DNA of 61,647 bases from Pseudomonas sp. dw_358 (GTDB taxonomy: Bacteria > Pseudomonadota > Gammaproteobacteria > Pseudomonadales > Pseudomonadaceae): assembly GCF_018449655.1 (NCBI RefSeq), contig NZ_JAAVUX010000024.1:1-61647 (forward strand), given 5' to 3'. Position numbers and translations under genes: made by a program. Of the stretch, positions 1 to 7,544 are shown one piece after another; the stretch's first letter is position 1, and each line of letters begins with the position of its first letter. The notes beneath the pieces were generated by a model. That model saw only the letters and a list, made by a program, of their open reading frames with translations. It searched no databases and was not told the origin of the DNA.

Positions 1-2
1 TT

Positions 3-434
3 ATAGGTTCTTTGCTTCACACACTGGAAAGTCAGAACAGAACAACAGGAACCGATTCATGGACGTTCTACGACTCTACGTGTGGAGCAGGAAGCCTCCA
101 GCTACCAAGAGTCGCTATCGAAGCGGGCAAAGGTCGCGAGAAAACCAGACTCATCAATCTCGAAATGAACGACATAGATCCATCAATGTGTTGTGCAGCA
201 GCCCTGCAGTTCGTCGCAAGCATAGTGATTCATGAACAAGACCTTCATCAATTGCGAGTCACTTGCTCCAATGCGCTCACAGAAACGAAGCCTTACAGCA
301 AATCCGTTATCGTCATCAAAACGCCAGAGAAGCTTTTTGAAAGAGTTCGATTAGCTCATGCGAATATTATATTCGAGAGCCAAAACCGAATCAGATGCTT
401 TAATTCGCTAACAGCAAAGTTATTGTGTAAATAA
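3..434 (+). CDS. DNA N6-adenine methyltransferase-like protein, 5' end outside window
   Basis: The reading frame is already open at the left edge, so this is the C-terminal part of a longer protein. Near its start it shows DSTCGAGSL, which fits the SAM-binding motif I (DPxxGxGxL) of N-6 DNA methylases. About 30 residues later comes NDIDPSMCCAA, placed like the acidic motif II strand that contacts the adenosyl group. The catalytic NPPY/DPPY motif is not visible in the remaining residues. The family member may therefore be truncated, or the motif may be degenerate. Base composition is far more AT-rich than the backbone, as in the following two kilobases, which suggests acquired DNA. Methyltransferase assignment is inference from motif I only. 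Confidence 0.45.
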   Translation: MGSLLHTLESQNRTTGTDSWTFYDSTCGAGSLQLPRVAIEAGKGREKTRLINLEMNDIDPSMCCAAALQFVASIVIHEQDLHQLRVTCSNALTETKPYSKSVIVIKTPEKLFERVRLAHANIIFESQNRIRCFNSLTAKLLCK

Positions 435-458
435 GTGATTAATTTAGGCTAATCACTT
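433..458. promoter_or_regulatory. perfect 9-bp inverted repeat, operator or terminator candidate
   Basis: AAGTGATTA (433-441) is mirrored by TAATCACTT (450-458) around an 8-bp spacer. An A-rich stretch follows rather than a T-run, which argues against an intrinsic terminator. The half-site resembles the TTATCACTT element in the two promoter modules at 866-958 and 1752-1848, so a shared regulator binding upstream of the genes at 510, 975 and 1862 is plausible. Confidence 0.45.
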
Positions 459-509
459 GCAAAAAAAATAAAAATGTTAAGATGTTAAAAACTACATTAA
501 ATAACCATC

Positions 510-866
510 ATGAATCTATATGAAGAAATAACAAAACAAGGCTACAAAATTGAGGAAATGCGCTCTCATTCTAATAAGAACCGTGTGTACATCATCAATG
601 AGAACAACGAACGAATTGGCTATTACAGCAAAATGGAAGGAACTAAAACAAAGATTATTTTGAAAAAGGATCCTTTATTTGAAGACTATTGCGCCGACAC
701 TGGATTACTTGAAAGCCTTCGTTTTCCAAGAAATACAAGCGGCAGTGCATACAAAGCGATAAACAATCTATGCAAGAAATTTGTTGATTGGAAAAAAACA
801 GAAGAGGTGAATAAGGCTTTTGATGAAGCTCTAAAAGAATTAACAAGCAACGCAAAATATGTTTAA
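510..866 (+). CDS. hypothetical protein of the AT-rich island
   Basis: A 118-residue soluble, lysine-rich protein with no signal peptide or membrane segment. I do not recognise the family. The first half contains an alternating charged pattern around VYIINENNERIGYYSK. The last third is helical and charged (KKFVDWKKTEEVNKAFDEALKEL). It follows a palindromic intergenic segment and precedes a module that is repeated upstream of a later gene. Codon use is AT-rich and unlike the backbone, so it was probably acquired with its neighbours. The start at ATG 510 is the first in the frame, but no strong ribosome binding site is visible. Confidence 0.55.
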   Translation: MNLYEEITKQGYKIEEMRSHSNKNRVYIINENNERIGYYSKMEGTKTKIILKKDPLFEDYCADTGLLESLRFPRNTSGSAYKAINNLCKKFVDWKKTEEVNKAFDEALKELTSNAKYV

Positions 867-958
867 AATAAATGTGATTTTCTTTTGCTTATCACTTGTA
901 TTTTAAAAATAAATGGTATTATGTATATATGAGAAGCAATTAAACAACTCAAACAATA
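866..958 (+). repeat. promoter module copy A, near-identical to 1752-1848
   Basis: About 93 bp upstream of the gene at 975 is nearly identical to 1752-1848. Both copies share an unbroken 31-bp block from AAATAAATGTG to TTATCACTT. They then share an extended -10-like TGG-TATTAT (TGG-CATTAT in copy B) and the stretch AGCAATTAAACAACTCAAA before the start codon. The ATGTGAT...TTATCACTT part forms an imperfect inverted repeat that could bind a dimeric regulator. Confidence 0.7.
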
Positions 959-974
959 ATAAGGGGCAACAACC

Positions 975-1694
975 ATGAAAATAAAAATCGAACATTCAAC
1001 TCAAGAAGACAAAGCAGTAGTCAAAGTTTATTGCCCTTACGACGATCAATTTATCAAAGGCGCTGGTAATTCAAGTGGAAAATTCAGCCATTCAGAAAAC
1101 TGCTGGATATTTCCTGCTAGATCAGAAGCGAAAGCAAGAGCTTTATTAATCGATATATTTGGCACTGACGACACAGCAACAAGCCCTAAAGTTGACGTTC
1201 GTGTGACATTCCCACGCATGTATTACGCTAACAAAAATGCTATCAGATTAGCTGGTAGAATGGTTGCTAGAGCTACAAGCAGAGACAGCAAAGCGGTTCT
1301 TGGTGATGACGTTGAATTGGTAAATGGTTGGGTAGGTGGTGATGGAAGCGCGAAAAACTGGGAAACCAGAACAAGCGAAGGTTCTGTATACGAGATATTC
1401 GACTTTGAAGCGTCCAAGCTTGAAGAGTTACGCGCTTTGAGTTTCATTGAAGTAGAAGTGATTGGCGGCGAACCAGTGGCGCAAGAAATCACATTGAAAG
1501 AAATAGCTAATGAGACTCCAACAGTAAGCTCTACAGATTCAATCACTGTCTTGAAATTCTCAACGTTGACAGCGACATTGAACAGCGAAACTAAAACAGT
1601 GGATTTCACAGGTGCTGAATTATTATTAAGCAAAAGGGATTGGGAATCGGCATACGAAATATTCAACAAGTACACTCTTTCACAAGCAGCTTAA
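975..1694 (+). CDS. hypothetical island protein
   Basis: A 239-residue soluble protein. The segment YCPYDDQFIKGAG...CWIFPARSEAKARALLIDIFG resembles in layout the short N-terminal domains of some SNF2/HARP-type proteins, where a peptide position is followed by a conserved W-x-F-P and a helix. That resemblance is weak and no helicase follows. The C-terminal half (KTVDFTGAELLLSKRDWESAYEIFNKY) is unassigned. A ribosome binding site AAGGGG lies 8 bases before ATG 975. The gene is driven by promoter module A and ends in an intrinsic terminator. AT-rich codon use marks it as part of the acquired segment. Confidence 0.55.
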   Translation: MKIKIEHSTQEDKAVVKVYCPYDDQFIKGAGNSSGKFSHSENCWIFPARSEAKARALLIDIFGTDDTATSPKVDVRVTFPRMYYANKNAIRLAGRMVARATSRDSKAVLGDDVELVNGWVGGDGSAKNWETRTSEGSVYEIFDFEASKLEELRALSFIEVEVIGGEPVAQEITLKEIANETPTVSSTDSITVLKFSTLTATLNSETKTVDFTGAELLLSKRDWESAYEIFNKYTLSQAA

Positions 1695-1711
1695 CCCGTA
1701 AAAATTAAAAC

Positions 1712-1733
1712 AGCCCAATAAGGGCTTTTTTTG
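1712..1733 (+). terminator. intrinsic terminator
   Basis: AGCCC (1712-1716), loop AATAA, GGGCT (1722-1726), followed by a run of seven T. It ends the transcript of the gene at 975-1694. Confidence 0.85.
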
Positions 1734-1751
1734 CTTCCAAAAATAAATTAT

Positions 1752-1848
1752 AAATAAATGTGATTTTCTTTTGCTTATCACTTTTATTTAAAAAATAAAT
1801 GGCATTATGTATTTATGGAAAGCAATTAAACAACTCAAATAATAAAAA
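1752..1848 (+). repeat. promoter module copy B, near-identical to 866-958
   Basis: Second copy of the module described at 866-958. It lies directly upstream of the frameshifted gene at 1862. The differences are a few substitutions, for example CATTAT for TATTAT in the -10-like element and a shorter T-stretch after TTATCACTT. Retention of near-identity over about 95 bp while the downstream genes are unrelated indicates recent duplication or selection for common control. Confidence 0.7.
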
Positions 1849-1861
1849 TCGGAGAAATAGA

Positions 1862-2322
1862 ATGAATACACCAACAAGAATTTATTTAAAGACCTTTCGA
1901 CTTTAAAATATACTTATAATACACAAATTGAAGACTGGTCCATCTGGAATGATGAAGCAGGCGAATACGAAAACGAAACTTGGAATGAACAAAATTACGC
2001 AGGCGGATATGTTGAATTTATACACGGGTCAAGAAGAGACAATATTTACTTCACTATCAGATTTCAATGGATAGCGCACCGCGATGAAGAGACAGGTGAA
2101 ATATTCGTCGCACCTGAAAATGGTACTTTAATGCACACAACATTTGAATACGACAGAGAGAAATTAGAAATATATAATGAAGAATTCAAATTAGACATAA
2201 GCGATTGCCTCGAAAACGTAGTTCTCTTTCTTAATACTACTCAGGTATCATCAATCCAAGAATTATTAAGCTTATCGTATTGGGAAGATGAAATAAAATC
2301 AGAATTGAAAGGACATGCTTGA
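1862..2322 (+). pseudogene. hypothetical protein requiring a -1 frameshift (mutation or programmed)
   Basis: ATG 1862 has a purine-rich ribosome binding site (CGGAGAAA). Its frame closes at TAA 1904 after 14 codons. The -1 frame is open from 1861 to 2322 and encodes about 140 acidic residues (IEDWSIWNDEAGEYEN...). No ATG, GTG or TTG codon occurs in that frame until ATG 2131. The two frames overlap exactly over T TTA AAG (1885-1891), a classical slippery heptamer in the correct phase. Slippage there would give one 150-residue protein. A single-base deletion in an ordinary gene explains the data equally well. The protein family is unknown. A terminator follows at 2362. Confidence 0.55.
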
Positions 2323-2361
2323 TCGTCCAAAATCTTGCATACAATAAAGATTTACCTAAAT

Positions 2362-2381
2362 AGCCCATCAGGGCTTTTTTT
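2362..2381 (+). terminator. intrinsic terminator overlapping the end of the convergent gene
   Basis: AGCCC (2362-2366), loop ATCA, GGGCT (2371-2375), then T7. It closes the plus-strand unit. The same bases include the TGA stop of the minus-strand gene at 2368-3432. Confidence 0.8.
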
Positions 2382-3432
2382 GTGTCTTTTTAACGTCAAA
2401 AGACTCCTTAAGCTTTGCCCACCAACCTGACTTAGTTTTTTCCAATTTGGCTTTCAAGCTATCAACTTCATGGACCTTATTCGTGTATGCCTTTTTGCAG
2501 CTTCCAAGCTCGACTTTTAAATCCGCTACGATTTGAGTCAGCTCAGTGGTTGCAGCCTCAAGACCAGCCTTGTCTTTTTCTACCAGACTTTTCGCTTCGG
2601 CAAAGACATCTCGTTCCTTACCAAGATTCGCAGCAAGAGATTCAGCCTCACGAAGCTTATTAAAAAGAAATTTGGTTTCGCGCTTATTCTTCTCTACAAG
2701 CCCTTCTTTTTCCTTGTCAGCCTGCCGAACGTATTCCTCATGGAATTGGACGCTTACCGGGTCAGAGAGGACTTTGCAAAACAATTGGTTTGAAGCGATA
2801 TCAGTGATTTTCTGATAGCCCCGCTCAATACTCCCTTCAATGTCATTTTTATCAATATATGTCTCAATATTGATGCTTCTGGCAATCTTGATTTCGATGA
2901 TGGGGATTCCGTGGTCACGAAAATCGACAATCTTTTGCATACTGCATGGATTCGAATAGCAGACCTCAATTGCCAGCTTACCGCCCCACTTCTTGTAGTA
3001 AGGATTGTCGGATGTGAACTCGCCATACAGATCAGGGACGTAGCCTTTTCCATTACCGAATCGCAGTCGGGTTTCCTCAGCGACAAGGCGCGTGAACGTG
3101 AAGGGCACGACCTCATCACCGATCCTGAATTTGATCGTTTGAAGCTGTGAGAGGATGGCAATCAGGTAGGCGTGGGGAAGTGTCTCGCCGTCACTATCAC
3201 CAGAGCGTGAAACCGGTTCGGCGCTTTTGTAGCGAAAATATCCGTTCTTCACAGCAAACATTTCCCGGCGCTTCTCTATGCGAGGGTGGGTACTGAAAAA
3301 GGTCAGAGCGCTGAACTCAGTGGGGTTTTCGCGCTTCATCTTGAGAATTTGCCAGATGAAGTACAGCTTGTACCTACCATCCTCCCTGTTGATGAAGCCG
3401 TTTACCCCTTTCGCACACGCCCAAATCTTCAT
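2368..3432 (-). CDS. CoiA-like nuclease-domain protein with C-terminal coiled coil
   Basis: A 354-residue protein. Residues 130-185 read YVPDLYGEF...KLAIEVCYSN...KIVDFRDHGIPIIEIKI. This fits the PD-(D/E)xK-type pattern of competence CoiA-like nucleases: a PD pair (133-134), a strand ending in E156, then a helix and a strand where the CoiA family has its gi.viWil segment. From about residue 235 to 340 the sequence is a heptad-rich coiled coil (KEKEGLVEKNKRETKFLFNKLREAESLAANL...). No signal peptide. It starts only 8 bases after the putative immunity gene ends on the same strand, so it may be co-transcribed with the Hcp-effector-immunity genes. Nuclease activity is inference. It could instead be an adaptor or second defence protein. 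Confidence 0.5.
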   Translation of the reverse strand: MKIWACAKGVNGFINREDGRYKLYFIWQILKMKRENPTEFSALTFFSTHPRIEKRREMFAVKNGYFRYKSAEPVSRSGDSDGETLPHAYLIAILSQLQTIKFRIGDEVVPFTFTRLVAEETRLRFGNGKGYVPDLYGEFTSDNPYYKKWGGKLAIEVCYSNPCSMQKIVDFRDHGIPIIEIKIARSINIETYIDKNDIEGSIERGYQKITDIASNQLFCKVLSDPVSVQFHEEYVRQADKEKEGLVEKNKRETKFLFNKLREAESLAANLGKERDVFAEAKSLVEKDKAGLEAATTELTQIVADLKVELGSCKKAYTNKVHEVDSLKAKLEKTKSGWWAKLKESFDVKKTQKKP

Positions 3433-3440
3433 GCCACTTC

Positions 3441-3812
3441 CTATTTAAAACCAAACCAACCTAAATATCTTTTGAAAGCTTTTTTTCTTCTCAATTCAAT
3501 ATGCGCGTCGAGCATACCGAGAATTTGAGCTAACAACTCTGGATCTTCACAACCGAATCGCTCTTCTACGAAACCTATATCGTAGTAAAAGAACAATTCA
3601 TCAACCGAGTAATCCCCCTGAGCATGCTTACGAAGATATGATTTAATATCACTTCGTAATCCACAGACTTCGTAGTAAGACTTCTTGCCAGTCCAAAATT
3701 TAAGAAACTCTGTAAGCGACATAGGGCTGGTACGCTGATCTTCAGGAAGATAATCCTGAATAGCTGTACCAAGCTCAAGCAAAAATTTGATAAGGCTGTT
3801 ATATTGTCTCAT
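3441..3812 (-). CDS. probable immunity protein of the RNase A-like effector
   Basis: A 123-residue, largely helical acidic protein (VDELFFYYDIGFVEERFGCEDPELLAQILGML) with no signal peptide, as expected for immunity to a cytoplasmic RNase. It begins 6 bases after the stop of the effector gene at 3819-4664. This is the standard position of an immunity gene in T6SS or CDI cassettes. The size and helical acidic character are similar to CdiI proteins that neutralise RNase A-like toxins, but I cannot assign it to a named family by eye. Composition is more AT-rich than hcp, typical of polymorphic immunity genes. Function is inferred from position. Confidence 0.55.
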   Translation of the reverse strand: MRQYNSLIKFLLELGTAIQDYLPEDQRTSPMSLTEFLKFWTGKKSYYEVCGLRSDIKSYLRKHAQGDYSVDELFFYYDIGFVEERFGCEDPELLAQILGMLDAHIELRRKKAFKRYLGWFGFK

Positions 3813-3818
3813 TTAGCC

Positions 3819-4664
3819 TCACGGAATGGGAAACGCAGTGACAATATAAGCAGGCATAAAGTTATATTCGCCGTATTGAATAACAACCCTCACCTTGCTC
3901 ATGCTGACTAATTTGTCTGGAGCTGAACGCAGAACACCGCTGCCAATTGTTTTGTTTAGATCCATTACCAAAACAAGGCGCTGTTCTTTCAGTAAAAATT
4001 TTGCTTTTGACAACATTATAATCTTTAGTCTATTAGCTTTTAAGACCTGACTAACTGCCCATTCAGCGGATTCTATACTAGAAAATGAGGTCATTGCTTG
4101 AGCAGAGCGAAATCGCTTTAATCGCTTCTGTAGTGCCGGAAGATCCTTGTTTAAATGTTTACTTATCGTATGACCACCGGGGCTATCATTAGGGGCATGC
4201 ATCCTTCTTTCGCTCGTCAGTACCGTCATCCTACCGGCACGTATTGATGAAACCCGAAATGCATTGTAAAGAGATGCAGTGGTCAAAGGGACCACAAACT
4301 CTGTAGCTAACCCTATTACCTGTCCAGTGCTGCGAGACGCCCCCAGCGCCTCTGCAGCACTAGCACCTGCTTTGAATGCGTAGGAGTTAGTCTCCTGACC
4401 AGTCACGATTTGGTTTGAAGCAGCCGCCAACTGGTCAGATGCGTGGACGCCCATAGCTACGCAACCGACTTTAGAAATCATCGTAGGCTCAGGCAAGGCA
4501 CACAGCACGCCAGAGCCAGCCAGTTCGATAATTCCTCCTACCAGCCTCAAGCTACCAAATATACGATTTGACATGATCTCTGCAGGCGTAAGAGATTCAT
4601 GCGTTAGCACCGCCGCCATTTGGGCAGTATTGAGGATAACGCGAAAGCTTCCATCATCAGACAT
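3819..4664 (-). CDS. Hcp-linked T6SS effector with C-terminal RNase A-like toxin domain
   Basis: A 281-residue two-part protein. Residues 1-150 form a glycine/alanine-rich conserved module (MSNRIFGSLRLVGGIIELAGSG, PEPTMISKVGC, ending AGRMTVLTSER) of the kind I recall preceding variable toxins next to hcp genes. Residues 155-281 match the bacterial CdiA-CT RNase A-like domain: GGHTISKH at 163-170 with the expected catalytic His/Lys region, then SFSSIESAEWAVSQVL, and a terminal pair of strands with VRVVIQYG...AYIVTAFPI. Such toxins cleave tRNA or other RNA in the target cytoplasm. It lies 11 bases after hcp and 6 bases before the putative immunity gene, all on the minus strand. Delivery inside the Hcp tube is inferred from this linkage. 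Confidence 0.75.
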   Translation of the reverse strand: MSDDGSFRVILNTAQMAAVLTHESLTPAEIMSNRIFGSLRLVGGIIELAGSGVLCALPEPTMISKVGCVAMGVHASDQLAAASNQIVTGQETNSYAFKAGASAAEALGASRSTGQVIGLATEFVVPLTTASLYNAFRVSSIRAGRMTVLTSERRMHAPNDSPGGHTISKHLNKDLPALQKRLKRFRSAQAMTSFSSIESAEWAVSQVLKANRLKIIMLSKAKFLLKEQRLVLVMDLNKTIGSGVLRSAPDKLVSMSKVRVVIQYGEYNFMPAYIVTAFPIP

Positions 4665-4675
4665 AATGCGCTTCC

Positions 4676-5170
4676 TTACGCAAATGGCTTGTTAGCAGTC
4701 CTGTCCCAGCCACCAGATACGATTCCAGCGCTCCCACCATCGGCACGTCGCTGTTGAGAGTATTCGAATTTGATTCGACCGTAATTCAATGTCACTACTT
4801 CAACAGGAAAGCCAGATTGTTCTGCGCCCTGCCCGCTTACCAATGCAATCAATACCTCTTCAAGCACAATATCCAAATATTTGAATTTTTCAGCACCTGC
4901 ACGATGGATTCGTATGGTCACGTTTTTGATATGTGATCCCCTGCAGCAAAGCTCGAATATCTTAGGTGTAGCTCTATCCACATATTTGCTGATCTGGAAA
5001 TCACCAAGGGTGACGCCTCCAGCGCTAGCTCCACCACTGGAGCTTGCAGTTTGACTGATGGATTGCGCGGCGTCGTAATGATAGGACAGAAGCTCGATCC
5101 AGCCTTTGTGACCGTCGTCCAGCGACTCGCCCTCAACACCATCAACCTTCATGAACGCATCAAAAGACAT
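4676..5170 (-). CDS. hcp: Hcp family type VI secretion tube protein
   Basis: A 164-residue protein, the usual Hcp length. It opens with the typical MSFDAFMKVDGVEGES followed by GWIELLSYHY. It continues with a Ser/Gly-rich loop, GGVTLGDFQISKYVDRATPKIF, VTIRIHRAG and KFKYLDIVLEEVLIALVSGQ, ending with the conserved VTLNYGRIKFEY strand. Hcp forms hexameric rings stacked as the T6SS inner tube and chaperones small effectors in its lumen. No sheath, baseplate or VgrG gene is in the window, so this is an orphan hcp cassette that would use a T6SS encoded elsewhere. It heads the effector-immunity genes on the minus strand. Confidence 0.93.
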   Translation of the reverse strand: MSFDAFMKVDGVEGESLDDGHKGWIELLSYHYDAAQSISQTASSSGGASAGGVTLGDFQISKYVDRATPKIFELCCRGSHIKNVTIRIHRAGAEKFKYLDIVLEEVLIALVSGQGAEQSGFPVEVVTLNYGRIKFEYSQQRRADGGSAGIVSGGWDRTANKPFA

Positions 5171-5230
5171 AGAAGCTCCCTGCTTTTCAGTAAAATAAAA
5201 GAGAAAACAGTAACTGAAATTGCCCTCAAA

Positions 5231-5581
5231 TTACCAGCCCAGCGTGTCCTTGGTCTGCTTGCAAGTCGCTAAGCGACCTCGAACCTGACCAGTGAGCATA
5301 CGAGTCTGCATCGACTGGTAGGCTTGGGTAGTGCCGTACTGCTGCTTCACAGCTTCGAGCTTGTTCTTCGCCTCAGTCATCTGTGTCACGCAGTCATTGA
5401 TATCCTGCTTGGACAAGGTTCTCGTACCGGCATCATTGGGCGTGCCCTGTGGACGAATCTCATACATCTTCTGGACTTCTGTGAGGCTTGCCAGCGCAGC
5501 GGCTTCATCCTCATTGCTTGCAGCCAGTACAGACCCGCACATCACCAATCCAACCATTCCTGCTACACACTGCTTGATCAC
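5231..5581 (-). CDS. small periplasmic protein upstream of hcp
   Basis: A 116-residue protein with a clear Sec signal peptide (MIKQCVAGMVGLVMCGSVLAAS, cleavage after LAA near residue 21). A short helical domain follows with two cysteines (NDCVTQMTEAKNKLEAVKQQYG...LATCKQTKDTLGW) that could form a disulfide. Family not recognised. It is transcribed toward hcp with a gap of about 60 bases, so it may share the transcript or simply neighbour it. A periplasmic accessory role for the cassette is possible but unproven. Confidence 0.6.
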   Translation of the reverse strand: MIKQCVAGMVGLVMCGSVLAASNEDEAAALASLTEVQKMYEIRPQGTPNDAGTRTLSKQDINDCVTQMTEAKNKLEAVKQQYGTTQAYQSMQTRMLTGQVRGRLATCKQTKDTLGW

Positions 5582-5760
5582 TGGAACCGCCCTTGGTAAT
5601 CGATGAGACTTTCTATCCTACCGGCAGTAGCCAGCTAAGTGCTACTAAAGCCTACCTCACGTAATGCAAGCCTTAAGCTACCATCAACGAACGCTGCGCC
5701 TGAAGGCACTCAACCCAACCCCGTTCAGCTTAAATACAAGGAATGTGTAATGAGCAAGGT

Positions 5761-6045
5761 TTACCCCATAGAAGCTTGCCAAGCCAACCACATCAGATAA
5801 CAGGCGCCTGTCCACCGCAGCAAGTCGAACGCCGGTGCCCAACTCATTACCAGCGTGCCTAGACCTGCGCTAACCAAGACAGTCATCAGCATATCGGCGA
5901 GGGTTATTCCAAGTGCTGCCGCGAGGCCGGCTCGCCAGCCGTGAGCGACTGCGTGGCCGGTAACGATTGCCATGTTAGGGCCTGGCACAATAAGCAGCAG
6001 CAAAGAAGCAACAATGAATAGATGGAGATGAGCAGCGTCTGGCAT
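5761..6045 (-). pseudogene. LysE/RhtB amino-acid exporter, truncated to N-terminal half
   Basis: From ATG 6045 the product reads MPDAAHLHLFIVASLLLLIVPGPNMAIVTGHAV..., which contains the family signature PGPNM and three of the usual six membrane segments. The frame ends after 94 residues at LAWQASMG, whereas LysE/RhtB exporters have about 200. The downstream bases toward 5700 do not continue the family in any frame I checked. It therefore looks like a 3'-truncated remnant left by a deletion or an insertion junction. It sits beside a cupin protein and an AraC regulator on the same strand, and AraC/LysE pairs are common. Confidence 0.7.
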
Positions 6046-6260
6046 AGCGCAATACTTCCTTGGATGAGGAGTAATGCTAACCGCCAATGGTCAGGCAGAA
6101 GCAGGTACAGCGGGGGAGTGTTTAGCCGCAACAGTCGGTTGGAGAGTGAATCGGTCCTGAATTCGTAAGCACCCTATTTTTGCTCCCTGGCCGGTAGCGA
6201 TTCTGAGGGGAGCTGTGGGGACGTGATGTCTATCACACTAGCTGCCCCGGACGCTCTATA

Positions 6261-6647
6261 TCAGATCCACACATCGTTTTTTGCCGTGCGTTCTCCACCC
6301 TCGTGTCCTGTATTCAAGACTCCACGGGGTTCGATCAGCAGTAGCTTTGCTTCGCCTTCAGCTGCTGTCCTGTGTTCGACGCCGCGAGGTACTACGTAAA
6401 GTTCACCGGGGCCCACGTACAGGCTGCCATGGCGAAAGTCGATGCGCAGGTTCCCTTCGATGACCAGAAAAGCCTCATCGGTTTCCAAGTGTGAATGCCA
6501 GATAAACTCCCCCTCGATGCGTACCACTTTGAATTGGTACTCGTTCATTTCTGCGACTACCCGTGGGCTCCACCGCTGATCGATGAGTGAAGCCTTCTGG
6601 GCGAGATTGATCGATTGCCGACTCGTTGGCGATTGGGCTTGAGGCAT
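6261..6647 (-). CDS. cupin domain protein
   Basis: A 128-residue single-domain cupin. The first cupin motif is visible as FIWHSHLETDEAFLVIEGNLRIDF, with His-x-His and the following Glu as metal ligands. The second is GPGELYVVPRGVEHRTAA, with the metal-binding His. Small cupins of this type are mannose-6-phosphate-isomerase-like proteins of variable, often unknown, function. It lies between the AraC regulator and the truncated LysE gene on the same strand with about 30 bases to the regulator, so the three may have formed one unit. Confidence 0.75.
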   Translation of the reverse strand: MPQAQSPTSRQSINLAQKASLIDQRWSPRVVAEMNEYQFKVVRIEGEFIWHSHLETDEAFLVIEGNLRIDFRHGSLYVGPGELYVVPRGVEHRTAAEGEAKLLLIEPRGVLNTGHEGGERTAKNDVWI

Positions 6648-6680
6648 GAGGCATACTCCATAGGTAGGGGAGCCGCCACA

Positions 6681-7544
6681 CTAACCAACAGGCGGTGGTA
6701 TCAGCTTGTACGATCCTGCAACCTGACGTTCGCCTCGTATTCGCTCGAGCCAGCGCAGGGGGGAGACGCCGTAACAGCCCGTGAAGTGTCGAGTCATATG
6801 GCTTTGGTCGTGAAAGCCGGCGGCCAGCGCCGCGTCGACCAGGGTGAATCGAGCAAGGATCAGCACGCGGAAGAAGTCCAGGCGGCGCAAGGTCACGAAA
6901 CGGTAAGGGCTGGTGCCGAACAAGGCGCGGAAGTCTCGCGACAGGCTCCAGCGTTCGCGGCCGCTAGCCTGCTCAAGCATTTCAAGCGTGATGCCGACCT
7001 GAAGGTTGGCCATGATGAATTCTCGGGCACGCAGGGCCGCCGGGTAGTCCACCTGCTTGCGCCCGCGAGGTTTGCCGGCGACGGCGCGCAGCGCCATGGC
7101 GAGGTCGAACAAGGCATCCTGCTCCTCCAACGCGTCGAGCGGATGCTCCATCGCCTGCACGAACGGCTGGGCTGCCCGGTATAAGCGTGGATCGTTGGAC
7201 ACTCCACCCGCCACATAGGGCAATGGTTCGCCACTCAATACTCGCTGAATGAGGGCAGGGTCCACATACGCCATCCGGTAACGGAAACCCGCCTGGGTGC
7301 CTGCCATGCCATCGTGCAGCTCGTCCGGATGCAACACCAGGGTATGCCCCGGTATCCCGTGACGCAGTGTGCCTCGGTAATGGAAGCTCTGCACGCCAGC
7401 CAAGGTGCGGCCAATGGAGTAGGTATCATGGCGGTGCGGATCGTAGCCATGCCCGCCGAACCATGCCTCGATTCGTTCTATTCGCCCCGGTTCGGCGCTG
7501 CGCAGTATCCAGTCCTTGGAGGGTGGAGGTTGTTGACGATCCAT
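6681..7544 (-). CDS. AraC family transcriptional regulator
   Basis: Start chosen at ATG 7544 (MDRQQPPPSKDW). Upstream in-frame codons lack family similarity. About 287 residues. The N-terminal half is a cupin-like sensor (FGGHGYDPHRHDTYSIGRTLAGVQSF...HPDELHDG). The C-terminal half is a double helix-turn-helix AraC domain (ITLEMLEQASGRERWSLSRDFRALFGTSPYRFVTLRRLDFFRVL... DAALAAGFHDQSHMTRHFTGCYGVSPLRWL). Such proteins usually activate a nearby exporter gene. The natural target here, the LysE homologue, is truncated. The divergent side is the AT-rich region before the leuA remnant. Confidence 0.85.
   Translation of the reverse strand: MDRQQPPPSKDWILRSAEPGRIERIEAWFGGHGYDPHRHDTYSIGRTLAGVQSFHYRGTLRHGIPGHTLVLHPDELHDGMAGTQAGFRYRMAYVDPALIQRVLSGEPLPYVAGGVSNDPRLYRAAQPFVQAMEHPLDALEEQDALFDLAMALRAVAGKPRGRKQVDYPAALRAREFIMANLQVGITLEMLEQASGRERWSLSRDFRALFGTSPYRFVTLRRLDFFRVLILARFTLVDAALAAGFHDQSHMTRHFTGCYGVSPLRWLERIRGERQVAGSYKLIPPPVG

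Noticed and set aside
3..434. Complete restriction-modification system at the left edge
   Set aside because: Only a methyltransferase-like C-terminal part is in the window and no restriction subunit or specificity gene is visible.
1861..2322. Simple short gene starting at ATG 2131
   Set aside because: The protein-like frame extends back to 1861 with consistent composition. An internal start would discard more than half of it and has no ribosome binding site.
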